From contig NOWV01000019.1 of assembly GCA_003344405.1 (NCBI GenBank), positions 186,001 through 250,000 on the forward strand: 64,000 nucleotides of DNA, read 5' to 3'. The translations under genes and the position numbers were made by a program. Origin of the DNA: Trichoplax sp. H2. Taxonomy: Eukaryota; Placozoa; Uniplacotomia; Trichoplacea. The notes under the pieces were generated by a model. That model was given only the letters and a program-made list of their open reading frames with translations. It made no database searches and was not told the DNA's origin. Below are positions 37,955-49,314 of this stretch, piece after piece (position 1 is the stretch's first letter; each line of letters opens with the position of its first letter).

Positions 37955-39495
37955 TTAATCAGCTTTCTGTGACTTCTTTCCTTTTCTAGTTGCATTATTT
38001 TTGGATTTTTTCTCTGTAATAAATAATAACAACTTAATAGCAGAATGAGTCCACTGAACTGTCCTGTGCATTACAGTTACAGTAGATCATTTCTTAATTT
38101 GCAGCATTATTCCTAAGCTAATGGAAAATATATCCTCAAGTACTGTAGTAGTACAGTATCAATACAGTTGCATGAAAGCAATGTCTGCATTGCCAAGAAA
38201 TTAATTACTTATCAGTATTTATTATGCAGTCCGTGTATATGTATAAAAGAATTTTTACCACATCCACAGTTATTATTTATGCTATAGCGCTACATGTCTA
38301 ATTAGAAGATCTTGACTTTATAAATAACATGAATAATATTCTCTAATGAACAGAAGGAATTTTCTTATCATAGCTAGTGTGAAAAGTACAAGAGATCGAA
38401 TTTTGTACGTCTACCTAAGTCATTGCTGTTTACAGTTTATTGCAATTATTTTTCTTCCTTAAACCATGTTACGCATTGGCACAAATTGCACTTCACAATA
38501 CTAACACAGCTAATAAATTGGTATCTCTTTGCTACTATAATTTCTACTGCTACCATAAAAATATTTACTTCACAGCTGATACCACTAATACTTACTCTCT
38601 TTGGGTTTATCGCCTTGGTCTTGATCTTGTTTAATGTTCTGCAGCCGTTTTTCTAACATAGCAAAATGGTGTCATAGAATAAAAAATCCATTAAAGTTAT
38701 ATCTAATCTTTATCTAAGAATTCTATCCAAGTGTATAATCTTTTGAATCGAATAAGTGCCACAAATTAACGATGTGATGTAAGCCATACGTAATTCTGTT
38801 GCCTTCTATTGCTAGAATGCGTCTATTTTAATTCCTAATGTAAGGTATCTTCATATAGCAATAAGCTGTGATCATAATCTGTAGTAATAAGCAACATTCA
38901 ATGCAATTATGAAACTAATGAAAAAAGTCAAGTCGAACGACCTGATCCATACACTAGGTATTCCTAAATTACCCATGCATATTCATGTAACAATAAGCCA
39001 TAGCAATAAGCAACATTCAATGCGATTATGAAACTTATGAAAAAAGTCAAAAAGTCGAAGGACCTGATCCAAACAGTATGTATTGCCAAATTACCCATGC
39101 ATATTCATTTAGCAATAAGCTATAGCAATCAACAATAGTCGTATTTATTCAGTACATTCATGAAACTAATGAAAAATAGAAAGTCCAACGAGCTGATCCT
39201 TACAGTATGTATTTTATTGGTAAGATCTATCATTGTAGCTAAGCTTTTACATTCAGCAAATGTTGCAAATGAACGATGCGATATGATCACTTAGCCTACG
39301 TGTTGCTCGCTCGTAACTTACTCCAAATCATGTGTACAATATGCATCCAATATTGATTACAGTTATTAAAAGATATGAAAGGGAAAGGCAAGTTACCGCG
39401 TTTCTTCTTCTCTTTTTCATCTTTTTCAATTGCTTTCAAAAGGTAAAAAGCTAAGATTCCACTGATGATAAACATCGGGGTTAGCACAATCATGA
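37955..39495 (-). CDS. SMIM15: SMIM15-like small integral membrane protein, N-terminal exon not found
   Basis: Two minus-strand exons, 39397-39495 and 37955-38013 (TAA), join in phase across a 1,383-bp intron. They encode one transmembrane helix (IVLTPMFIISGILAFYLL) followed by a Lys/Glu-rich tail ending KSQKAD. Vertebrate SMIM15 has the same order: a short N-terminus, a helix containing LTPLF, then a Lys-rich tail of about 30 residues, in ~74 residues overall. Function is unknown even in vertebrates. The first exon found starts with two bases of a split codon (G|TC would give Val, as in SMIM15), so an exon for about 25 N-terminal residues lies upstream; I could not locate it. Confidence 0.6.
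38870..39215. repeat. Intronic ~120-bp tandem repeat, three copies
   Basis: AGCAATAAGC, AACATTCAATGC, ATGAAACTAATGAAAAA and ACGAcctGATCC-type phrases recur at about 38886, 39005 and 39130 inside the SMIM15-like intron. The third copy is diverged. Confidence 0.8.
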
Positions 39496-40535
39496 CTGAA
39501 AGAAATTGGATTTATCGACAATATTAATGCTATTAAAATATCCAGTCTACTGTATGTTGAAAATTGGTGTAGATGTAGTTGGTTGGAAAAAAAATCGCAT
39601 TGGTGATTTAACACAACAGACCATTCTACCGACTCTAACTTTTCAAACTCACTTTGTAATGTACAGCACTGTATTAGACTTGATGATAGTATTAGTAGTA
39701 TAGTGATACATTAATGATCAACCTTTCATCTATGCTTGCCAAGCAAGATGATCAAGCGATGGCCAATGGCCATACTTATGATCATTTGCGATGACATGAT
39801 GACATGGTGGCCATTGAGGCTACCGTCACCAACAAGCAAGTCAAACTCTACTATTCTTTTACCGTATTCAATTACTACAATCATTTCATTTCCTATTACA
39901 CATCAAGCATACCAGAAACTAAGAATTCGTATGGGTTTTTAGCTACCCAAAAGGCGAATTCATGAAAATTGTCGTATCCAAAATATTGAAAGATAGCGTC
40001 TAGGTACTCCATCTTGGCTGATTCTCAACTTGGTGGTTGGTGTTGTGTCCTGGTTGCCAGCCCTCGGAGACGACAGTAGTAACCAGAATTACGGTATCGT
40101 ACGCTACAGTCAAAAGTACGGTAGGTGGGAATGCATAGCCCATACTGTACACTGTACAGTGTCGTGTCCAGAGTGCAGTAAGTTAATACTGTACTGGAGC
40201 TACTGTATTAAGTATTGGAGCGCAGACGCCTGGACGTCTAGACGACATGTTGGAGACGGAAGTATCTTTTTCCATTCGAGTTCAATCACTCAAAGTATCT
40301 CCAGCGAGGAAATAAATCTAGTTGAGTAGATCAATACTGCACAGCTAGAGATGAAAAATGAAGAAACGTAATAAGGGCAAGGTTGTTGCTATGTATGTGG
40401 TAATCGGTAGTAGGTTTAATTTGCAAATACTGTACTGCATCTATATAGAACAGTGATCGTAGAATTCAAGACGATCTGATGTCTCCCATCTATTCTACGC
40501 ATACACCTGCAAAGCACAATGACATAATTTTGCTA
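39496..40535. other. Spacer, no gene recognised
   Basis: Holds a strong imperfect palindrome at 40144-40160 (ACTGTAC-ACT-GTACAGT). The SMIM15-like first exon should lie in or beyond this stretch but was not found. Confidence 0.35.
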
Positions 40536-41580
40536 GTTCTCAATTTTGAATAGGTCGGCAAAAGTTTTATTCCATTGATAGCTCCAGCCTAGAAGAATTT
40601 CTGAAACCCTAACCCTAATATGATCTATATACATCAACAAGACTCAATGACCTAAATACAGATGCATCAACAAGGCTCAATGACCTAATTTTACTAATTC
40701 TCAATTTCTAATTCATAACAAAATTGGATTCCATTGATAGCTCCAACCTAGAAGAATATCTGAAACCCTAACCCTAATATGATCTATATACATCAACAAG
40801 ACTCAATGACCTAAATACAGATGCATCAACAAGGCTCAATGACCTAATTTTACTAATTCTCAATTTCTAATTCATAAGCAAAATTGGATTCCATTGATAT
40901 CTCTAATCCAATACATAATTAGATATACCAACAAGGTTCAATCAACTCATTTTGCTAGTTCTTAATTTCTAATCTATAGGCGAAACTTTTTCCTTTTCAT
41001 ATCTCCAATCTATTATACGTATGTATCAACAAGGCATAATCACTTAATTTTGCTCCTTCTCAATTTCCAATAGTTAGGCAAAGTTTTAATCGATTAATAT
41101 CTCCTACCAAATAGAATTATGTCACATATACACCAACAAGACTCAATCACCTGATTTTGCTAGTTCTTAATTTCTAATCTATAGGTAAAGCTTTTTTCAT
41201 CTATATCTCCAATCTATTGTCCCTGTGCATCAACAAAGCACGATCACTTAATTTTGCTCGTTCTCAATTTCTAATGGATAGGCAAAGTTTTAATCTATTA
41301 ATATCTCTCACCTAATATAATTGTATATATATACAGGACATCAACAAGGCTCAATAATCCAATTTTACGAGTTCTCAATTTCTGATAAATACTTGTATAA
41401 TTACATGCACCAATAAGGCTCAATGACCTAACTTGCTAGTTCTCAACTTCTAATCCATGGGCAAAATTTTTCCACTGATATCTATTATACGTACGCACAA
41501 TAAGACACAATCACCTAATTTTGCTAGTTCTCAATTTTTTATTCATAGGCAAAATTTTTCCATTCATATCTCCAATGAAT
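40536..41580. repeat. Tandem repeat array with telomere-like doublets
   Basis: About ten variable units share TTCTCAATTTCTAATC, GGCAAA(A/G)TTTT, GATATCTCCAATC and CAACAAGGCTCAAT. Unit spacing is about 95-160 bp. Two longer, nearly identical units (about 40600-40735 and 40760-40895) each contain CCCTAACCCTAA. Confidence 0.85.
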
Positions 41581-42222
41581 TCTTTAGCTAGTCTAATCAA
41601 TAAAACTGAATGTCTGTTTCACAAAAATCTTAACAGGCTCTTTCAATACCATTTCCAAATCCCTTACAGACAGTACAATCCCGTGAATGTCAACCAAAAA
41701 GGGCTCTTGGTAATAATAACATCACATCTGTGGAAAAATTTTGATATCAGTATTATTAATTTCTTTAATGTATCCTTTACAATAATCACCCTTCGGTTTT
41801 TCTAAATATCGTAATCATCAATATTTAGAAGTCAGCATACTGCAATAAGTGTCTTAATTCTTGATAATTAATAAGAATTATTTTTAGATTCGTCCCTTAC
41901 AACCTTAAATAGCAGTACTAATAAATTATTCTGTAGTTAAACGTCAATCTTTATCTTCTCTTTCCATGTGTAAATCCGAACCCTAATCCTATTCAGAAAG
42001 AGTCAGAGCTAAATGCTATATTTAGATTTCAAAATCATAATGACTACTACGGGCCAAGCCGCGGGAAATCGATTGGATGGACCACTAAAATAAGAAGATA
42101 TTATGCTAATCGAAATAGGGATAGATAAAATATTTACTTCGAGAATAGAATGAAGAAGATAGGATTCAATCACTGCAGATCAAAAATTACTAAACTGATG
42201 CATCAGATTTTAGTTGGTTTAC
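41581..42222. other. Spacer, nothing supported
   Basis: AT-rich. A CCCTAATCCT motif occurs near 41982. No exon could be supported. Confidence 0.35.
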
Positions 42223-42439
42223 CTTCAATTTTATAATTAGTCTGTAGTAAATAATGAAATAATGTAATACTAGATGGATCATCCTTGATATCACTAATCC
42301 TGAATGTTAATGATATTAAAATGTCAACAGTTCCAAACAAGTTGTTAGTGATCATTGGATCTGATTGGTTTAAGTGATAGATAAACAATGGTACAATCGC
42401 ATCGGAAATTGCAAAAAACCGAGAAAATAATAATATTGA
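42223..42439 (-). CDS. Isolated exon-like segment, family unknown
   Basis: A 217-base minus-strand segment is open in a single frame from a possible acceptor (GAATAG) to a donor (GAAG|GTAAAC). It encodes about 72 residues with alternating hydrophobic and polar character (for example DAIVPLFIYHLNQSDP and RISDIKDDPSSITLF), consistent with helical-repeat or membrane-peripheral protein sequence. The acceptor lacks a pyrimidine tract and no partner exons were found. Its phase would fit the SMIM15-like exon downstream, but the sequence does not resemble the SMIM15 N-terminus. Chance cannot be ruled out. Confidence 0.28.
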
Positions 42440-44788
42440 CTATTCCAACGTTCCCTACGGTTATGCGGTATTGTTTTAGGAACGTTATACAAATATATTT
42501 ATTCTATCCTCCCTATGTATAAAACTAATTATAGTTATTCTACACATCCGGACTCGATCAGTGTGTGATAAACTTTACTATTAATCACCTTATCTAGTTT
42601 AGTATTTTACTAATACTGGGTTTCAATATTATTTTGGAATGTTAGAATATCTGTGAGCTCTATCGAATGTCTTTCACTTCTTTCTATGAAGGAAAGAACT
42701 GCTATGATAGGTTATTGGCAATATTCTTACACGAAATTACAACTGTATATCTTATTCTTAGCTAAATAGATTATAGTTACATTATAAAGTATATAAGTAA
42801 AAAACATTACTATATGATAGTCATTTCAGCTGAAAATTCTTCCAATATAGTTTCTTGAAAACTACTCTGCGAATAAATCCATAAAGTATAACAAAATCTG
42901 CTATGCTACTACGATTACTTTGCTGCTATTTGCATGCTCTTCATCATTATTGACATGCTCTTAAATATAGTTGTAACCTTAATAATTGGTATTTAATGCT
43001 TATATCACTGGTTCTTTATTAAGATCAATGATTAGTCATACATTGCATTGATCATGCCGTCAACTTATTTAGTTCAAAAAGATCTATGTTGCATAAAATG
43101 GATCATCATTAATAGGAAGGTCAGGATTTTGTGAAATATTTTTATTCTGATATTATGAAGAAATATTATTTTATTGGTCTACACGTAAATTAAGCTATAT
43201 GAGTACATTCTTGGTTTTTGCAACAGTGTTTCGTCTAGTGATCTATTCCCTTTACTATATAGTTACTCTCTACAAGTATTGTACTACAATACTAGTGAAG
43301 ATTTCACCATCACGGCGGATCGCTATTTTGCTCAACTATCATAGCAATTACACAATTTTTACATTCTTCGATAACTTTAAAATCAAAAACGATAGTACAC
43401 TCTACCATATCAGTCATTGTAGGATTCTAATAAAAAAAAACAATAGTACACTCTACCATATCAGCCATTGTAGGATTCTAATAAAATTACAGAATCCATG
43501 AAAATACGACAAAGAATCTACAATAATTGTCGTAGAATGTTACCAAGTAGTTAAGTCATCTGATTAATTAATTTGATATCCATGATCATATTGCATTATC
43601 TAAATCGATGACTAGGCATTACGCAAAGTAATTAAAGATCTTTAAGCTATATTTCTACGCTATCGGTGAAGTTTATGAACTGCACAAAGCTAAATTCTAG
43701 ATTGATATAAAGGGTATATAAAAATTATCGATGTCAATATAGTCAATTTTATGCTTCATAGTCGAAACTCCATCGCAACATTATTGTCGATATTAATGAT
43801 ATTGAAATCGATTTAAAGTCGATCATTTATCTCGAAATAACTTAGTTAACTAAAAATACCATAGGCTTCTCAATTAAGTAGAAATATTAGCAATATTTGC
43901 AAGATATTGATTTTTCACTGCGCACTACCCCATATAATTTTTCATCGGTAATTCTGAATCAAGAGTAGAGCTGGTAGTCTCATAGAATAAGTTATAAATT
44001 GTGCCGCATTTGTTTATTCAACAAATAAAGTCGTTATCAAAATTGAAAATCTCTCATAACTTGATGTTCGACCCTCATTAAATTATCAATTATTTAATGA
44101 TAAAAAATAATTCTTAATTATATGATAGATTAAATTTACGGTAACTCTATAAATTTTTATCACTGCTAAATTCATTTGTATCTAGTATTTGTCCAGGAAC
44201 AGATGGATATTAAATAATAAATGACCAAAGATTGTGCAAGTCATTTACTTCCTATTCAGCTTGAAAAAAACATATTTAAATGATTGTTCTATACGTCGGT
44301 AACAGTCAACTTTGACAGCATTGTTGGTAGAATCAAGTTAATTTTTTTATCCCTAAACTGATTGTTCTTTACTTTATATATGTTTGCCTTAAATAAGCAA
44401 AAATATTACCGACGTAAAAAAATAACAACAGTATCATAAATATACTTTTTAAATTCGTATAAAGCTAGCAAGTGAGGTAAGGCTAGGTCTTCATAACTGC
44501 ATCAGTATTATTTACAATAATAGCATTACAAAGATAAGCAAAAATAATCATGAGCCTTAGAATACTGTATTACCCTTGTTTGCTAGTGTTTAATAAAACT
44601 TGGCTAAATCAATCAATCGTTACAGAAAACTAAAGAGGTTCTTCCATTGCAAGAAATCAGCTCTACGGATAATATTAATATCTTACTCTTAAGTAGAGCC
44701 TCATCATTTAAATTAATTACTGATTATTTCATAAAGCAGCAATAATAAGCTCATGCTTAGGTAACCAAAAGTTAGGCATTATGTTGAA
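42440..44788. other. AT-rich spacer
   Basis: No gene recognised. It includes a 50-bp tandem duplication at about 43388-43487 (phrase ACACTCTACCATATCAG), which also creates the spurious frame 43199-43501. Confidence 0.45.
43388..43487. repeat. ~50-bp tandem duplication
   Basis: Two copies differing at only a few bases, each ending GTAGGATTCTAATAAAA. Confidence 0.85.
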
Positions 44789-45361
44789 TTATATATAAAA
44801 TTCAATGCATCCGTTATCTTGGCATGTCTTGGCTATGCCGAGTGGCCGATACTGAACACTAAAAGCATCATCGGTATGATAACCTTGAAAGCAATAACCT
44901 GCTAAACTTTGGTGCTCTTTAGTGAATTTCCAGATATTTTTTAAGTAGAATTTTTGATTACATCCATGACACAGGAAGGTTGTGCCTGTTTGATCTTGAG
45001 CTACGATATCGACTAAACGTGGCGAATGATACAGTTGGCAACTTTTAGGCGTTTGATGTGCCGGATAATACTCGTGATGGCAACGGACACAGTGAATAAT
45101 GCCTGCTGTTGGAAATCGATGTGCTGGTAGAAGTTGACTTAATGCTCTAATTGATCTAATTTCTTTCTTTTTTAAAACTCGTTGGAGGTAACGATGAACC
45201 TCTTGACCTTGCAATGACTGCAATAAGCTGGTTAAGCGCGACCATTCCGACTCAAGATACTGACATTCTTGGGGCTCACAACTTTCATCGCTATTCAGAG
45301 TATCAATGCTACTGTATTTACTTACGACGGATTCAGCATCCGATCTCGTATCGATAGACAT
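44789..45361 (-). CDS. Unidentified single-exon Cys/His-rich protein (190 aa)
   Basis: An uninterrupted 190-codon ATG frame, long for this AT-rich DNA. The N-terminal ~45 residues are Ser/Asp/Glu-rich and probably disordered. Residues 45-80 form a basic amphipathic helix region. The C-terminal half has paired metal-ligand spacing: C91-x2-C94-x13-C108-x3-H112, then C131-x2-C134, C157 with H162, and C180-x4-C185. This pattern suggests two zinc sites, as in several small treble-clef or CxxC...CxxxH modules, but I cannot name the family. No signal peptide or membrane segment is seen. It stands alone, without introns, between long non-coding stretches; a retrogene origin is possible but unproven. 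Confidence 0.65.
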   Translation of the reverse strand: MSIDTRSDAESVVSKYSSIDTLNSDESCEPQECQYLESEWSRLTSLLQSLQGQEVHRYLQRVLKKKEIRSIRALSQLLPAHRFPTAGIIHCVRCHHEYYPAHQTPKSCQLYHSPRLVDIVAQDQTGTTFLCHGCNQKFYLKNIWKFTKEHQSLAGYCFQGYHTDDAFSVQYRPLGIAKTCQDNGCIEFYI

Positions 45362-48300
45362 TTTAGATAAATTGACTATCTTATAAAATAATTAGCTCTC
45401 CTTTTCAATTAGAATTTTGGCAATAACTCTTAAAATAACTGTTAAGAATAAAATAATCAAGCTCGCGAAGCCTGAATAATTGAATAATTTGACTTTTAGC
45501 AGTTAAAATATAAGAATGGTCCAGAGAAGCAATATTACGGATTAGGGCAGAATATCCAAAATTGATAATAAGATTGATTTTTCGTGAAAAAATTTTCTCT
45601 ATCCAAATAAGAAATGGGAAAATAGCCTTATGCCATGAAAATGTTCTATAAAAGAGTTCTTCGTTGATATAGTTCTATAATCTTATTAATACGTTAATTT
45701 TTTTCAACAGAAAATGGTTAGATAAGCATTAAGTGGTCTTTTTAACACGTTGTAATCTGCTTGTTTTATCCACCTTTCTTTTTCACCGTAAAAGCTGGAC
45801 TTTAAGAGATAAACAAAATTGTACTTTCATCAACTATCGTAGCCCGTAAGCAAGAATTCTGAGATCCAGTAATGAATTCTAATGTCTTGGTAGCCTTTAA
45901 CTGTTTCCAACAAATGATGAGATTTTTTGAAACGAAGGAGGCGAAAACGTTAGCCAATATATTGATTACGCTTTTATAAACCGCTAATCAATGATTTAGC
46001 GGTAATAAAAAATACGGTCGATTACTGGCGTAGTAGCTATATGCCCAATCGATAATGAGAACCTTTAAAAGCCACAGAATAATGTTGAACAAAATCTTGT
46101 GAACTTTATCGCCTTGTTTTTAAAATCTTCGAGCTAGAATTCTACACTAAACAGTAGTAAGATGTTTGAGGAAAACAGGGTTTTCTGCGATGTTAAGTTA
46201 CGGATAATAGTAAATGGTGTTTTTGTAATCAATACTTTAACTAGTTACAATCATCAATCAATCCCTAGTTAAAACAACTGAAATAAATATAGAATTAAAG
46301 AAATTAATCAATTCAGTTTTAGTTAGGCATCAATTAAAATGAACTAATTACTCAGTTCAATAAATGGCATTCTTTCTATTATTATTATGATTTGAATAGT
46401 TTATTGAAATGATCATCAACAGATTTGGCTATTTTTGACCTCTTTAACATATCAGGCGTAAGGTAAGTTGACTAATGGACTAAGTTAGTTCATACTTGAT
46501 TCATGAATCATGGTAATCACGGAAATATCATTTAAATTAGGTAAGATTTATTAATTTTAAAGTAGAAATAAATTATTTTACTACAAGATAACGAATAAAT
46601 TTAGCTCTAGATAAAATAAAGTTATTTAGATAAGGAAAAGATGAAACAAATTAAATAAATGAACTTCCATTCTGAGCGAATGGGGAGGAGATTAATACCC
46701 ATGCTAGTAAGCTGGCGTTTAATTCGTTGCAATATACCTTTGTTAGCATTATTTTATTGACATAAGTGGACATCACATGGTAGGGAAATTGGTGATTGGT
46801 GGTTGAAGTAACGCTGGAATGTCATTTTTTAGATTAGTTAAGGTTACTATTGTATCTTTATTTTGTGAAAGGTTACGAGCATGGTGTTAACAATATTAAC
46901 ACGATTTACTAGCTATTCTTTTGAGATGGAACATCCCTTAGGCAAATTGCTCTCCTTTATTCCTTATCCCTTTCCCTAAATAATTTATTATTCTCCATGT
47001 CTGGCCATTATGTCCTTTTCACTTGTGTTTATAACTTACAATTTAAAATTGATCTGAAACTAGTTTAAAGTTATAAGGCAAAGGGATGTTGTAGTTTACT
47101 CTAACAACTTGAAATGATTCTGTATGATATTTTCGCACCTATTTCCATTATAGTGTTGTTGATCACGATGGCATTGAATGATAACAAAACAGCGTTTTAA
47201 TGTAGTAAAATCTTATTTCCCGTCATGTAGACTCCATTAAAATTGGTTAATATTTTATTATGTAATCTATTACGGCATCTATTATTGTAATGTTATAGTA
47301 TTGTAAATAGCGCCTAACTCACGTTGTATCTAAAGTTGTTATCTTCTAATTTAAAGTAATTGTCTACTATCGTGAGCACCCTTTCATGAATAGTATTCTT
47401 CAGTTTCTTCGGTTAATTAAAATTTTCTGCCAAGCACAATCGATCAAATATTTCATGCCAGACGACCATAGTTTCGACCATATCAATGTAGAATATTATT
47501 GTGGAGAGGATCCTATTACGCAGCTAAATTGATTGATTTTTAATCCAAATGAAGCCATGATTTCCTACGGATTGCTTGTTAGCGGGTAGTGTTTATATTC
47601 TATATAAATAATTCCTAGCAGTTACAGTGATAGGGTGTAGTATTGAAAGTGGCATTTATCCTGAAATTGATATTCACAACATCTAGAATGGGCAGATATT
47701 TACTTAAAATTATAACATAAGAATGAGCCAAAAGCTCTTTAGTCGGTCATCAACTTGCTCTTATCCATAATCATCGCTTTTTCCATCGGCTATCGTATTA
47801 ATCTATATGCCTGGATGCACGTGAATCACGCGCTATATTGAGTAAATATACTCGATATTACGTACGTGCGACACGTACTAAATTAGGTATATCATAGGCA
47901 AATTTCATTGACTATGTAAATCAATTTTGACCATAGAACATCGCTATAAATAGCACTGATTAATTACCAGGTTGATGTAATCATGATTTTCAAATTTTTA
48001 AAGTGTCGGTGACTACCACACAGAATATCTTCTCATCGAAATACGGTAATAATAAAAATATCAAGGCATTATCGATGATTGAAGCTAAAATAGCTTACAC
48101 ATTCGGTAAACTAGCAACATCATACCTTCGGATGGCTGAATTCTCATTTGAAGAAGTTCCTGTCACGTAGTCGTTAGAAGTAACAATTTGTATAATAATT
48201 GTAACTTACGTAGTCGTTGTAATATAGCAATTTTTATAGTACCCGGTTATCACTGCAGCTCAAGTAAACAAAGTAAACTAACAACGCTGATAATATCCAA

Positions 48301-49314
48301 CCCTCGCAGCATATAAAGGTAGAAACTTATTGCTTGTGAACGGGAAATTTCCGGATATTATTATCGATATTATTATAGGAGACGATATAATTTAATTGAT
48401 TCTGTTTTGCTTTATCAGCATTTTGCTATTATGGGTTAATTAGGATTAGCAAGATTTTCTATAATTATAATCTTGCCTTTTGAAATCGATTAGTGTTTAA
48501 GAGCAATCTACTCATTGAGTTACCCTACAATTAGTAGGCCTAGGGTTAGATAATTCAGCTTAAATGTCATGACAAGCATAAAGCAATATTATCTCATAGA
48601 GAATTACTAGCAAAAATGAAATACTCTTATAATATTATTTCATTATGATGATAGAAATTTATATAGGTGAAAGCTAATCTGATAACAATGTGCAGTATAT
48701 AAACAAAGACTTGCAGAAATATCAGAACACAAATCTACTTTACTAATCTCATTAAGCTTCTGAAAAGAATTGCAGTTTAATCATTATTTGGTATCATAAT
48801 TATTTATTATTTTTCAATTATTTATTGTACAATAATGATTCAAATATTAATATATTGATCACGGAAAATTTAGAGTTCGAGTAAGACACGCTTGTTAAGT
48901 AAAGAATCACATCCGCTAAAAAGATATATTTGTATATAGAATTAGATATACTCATATATACTCATATATATATACACCAAGTAGGGATGATGTCGCTTAA
49001 GTTGTTATAGTAATGTAATCTTTACCAATTTGAAAAATTATTGACTCGGAGTCGAAACAAACGCAAAAATCAAATTATTTCAGTTGTTATGAGTAGCTTA
49101 TTTGACTTATAAATGATATATCAAGAAATATTTGCATAAATTCGTTTTAAAATATCATATATGTAAAATGAAAAAGGTGGATATCCATGAATAACATTTT
49201 GTAGATAGTTTTTCCAAGTAGTTTGCGTTGGAAAGTAATGAGGCTTTCACGTTCTTCAAATGAGTTAATTTTGTTTTATATCAAAATTGGATAATATGAT
49301 ATATGGAGGATAAA
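45362..49314. other. 4-kb AT-rich gene desert
   Basis: No exon with splice and frame support on either strand, and no obvious tandem repeat. It may hold regulatory sequence, undetected small exons or decayed transposons. Confidence 0.4.
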
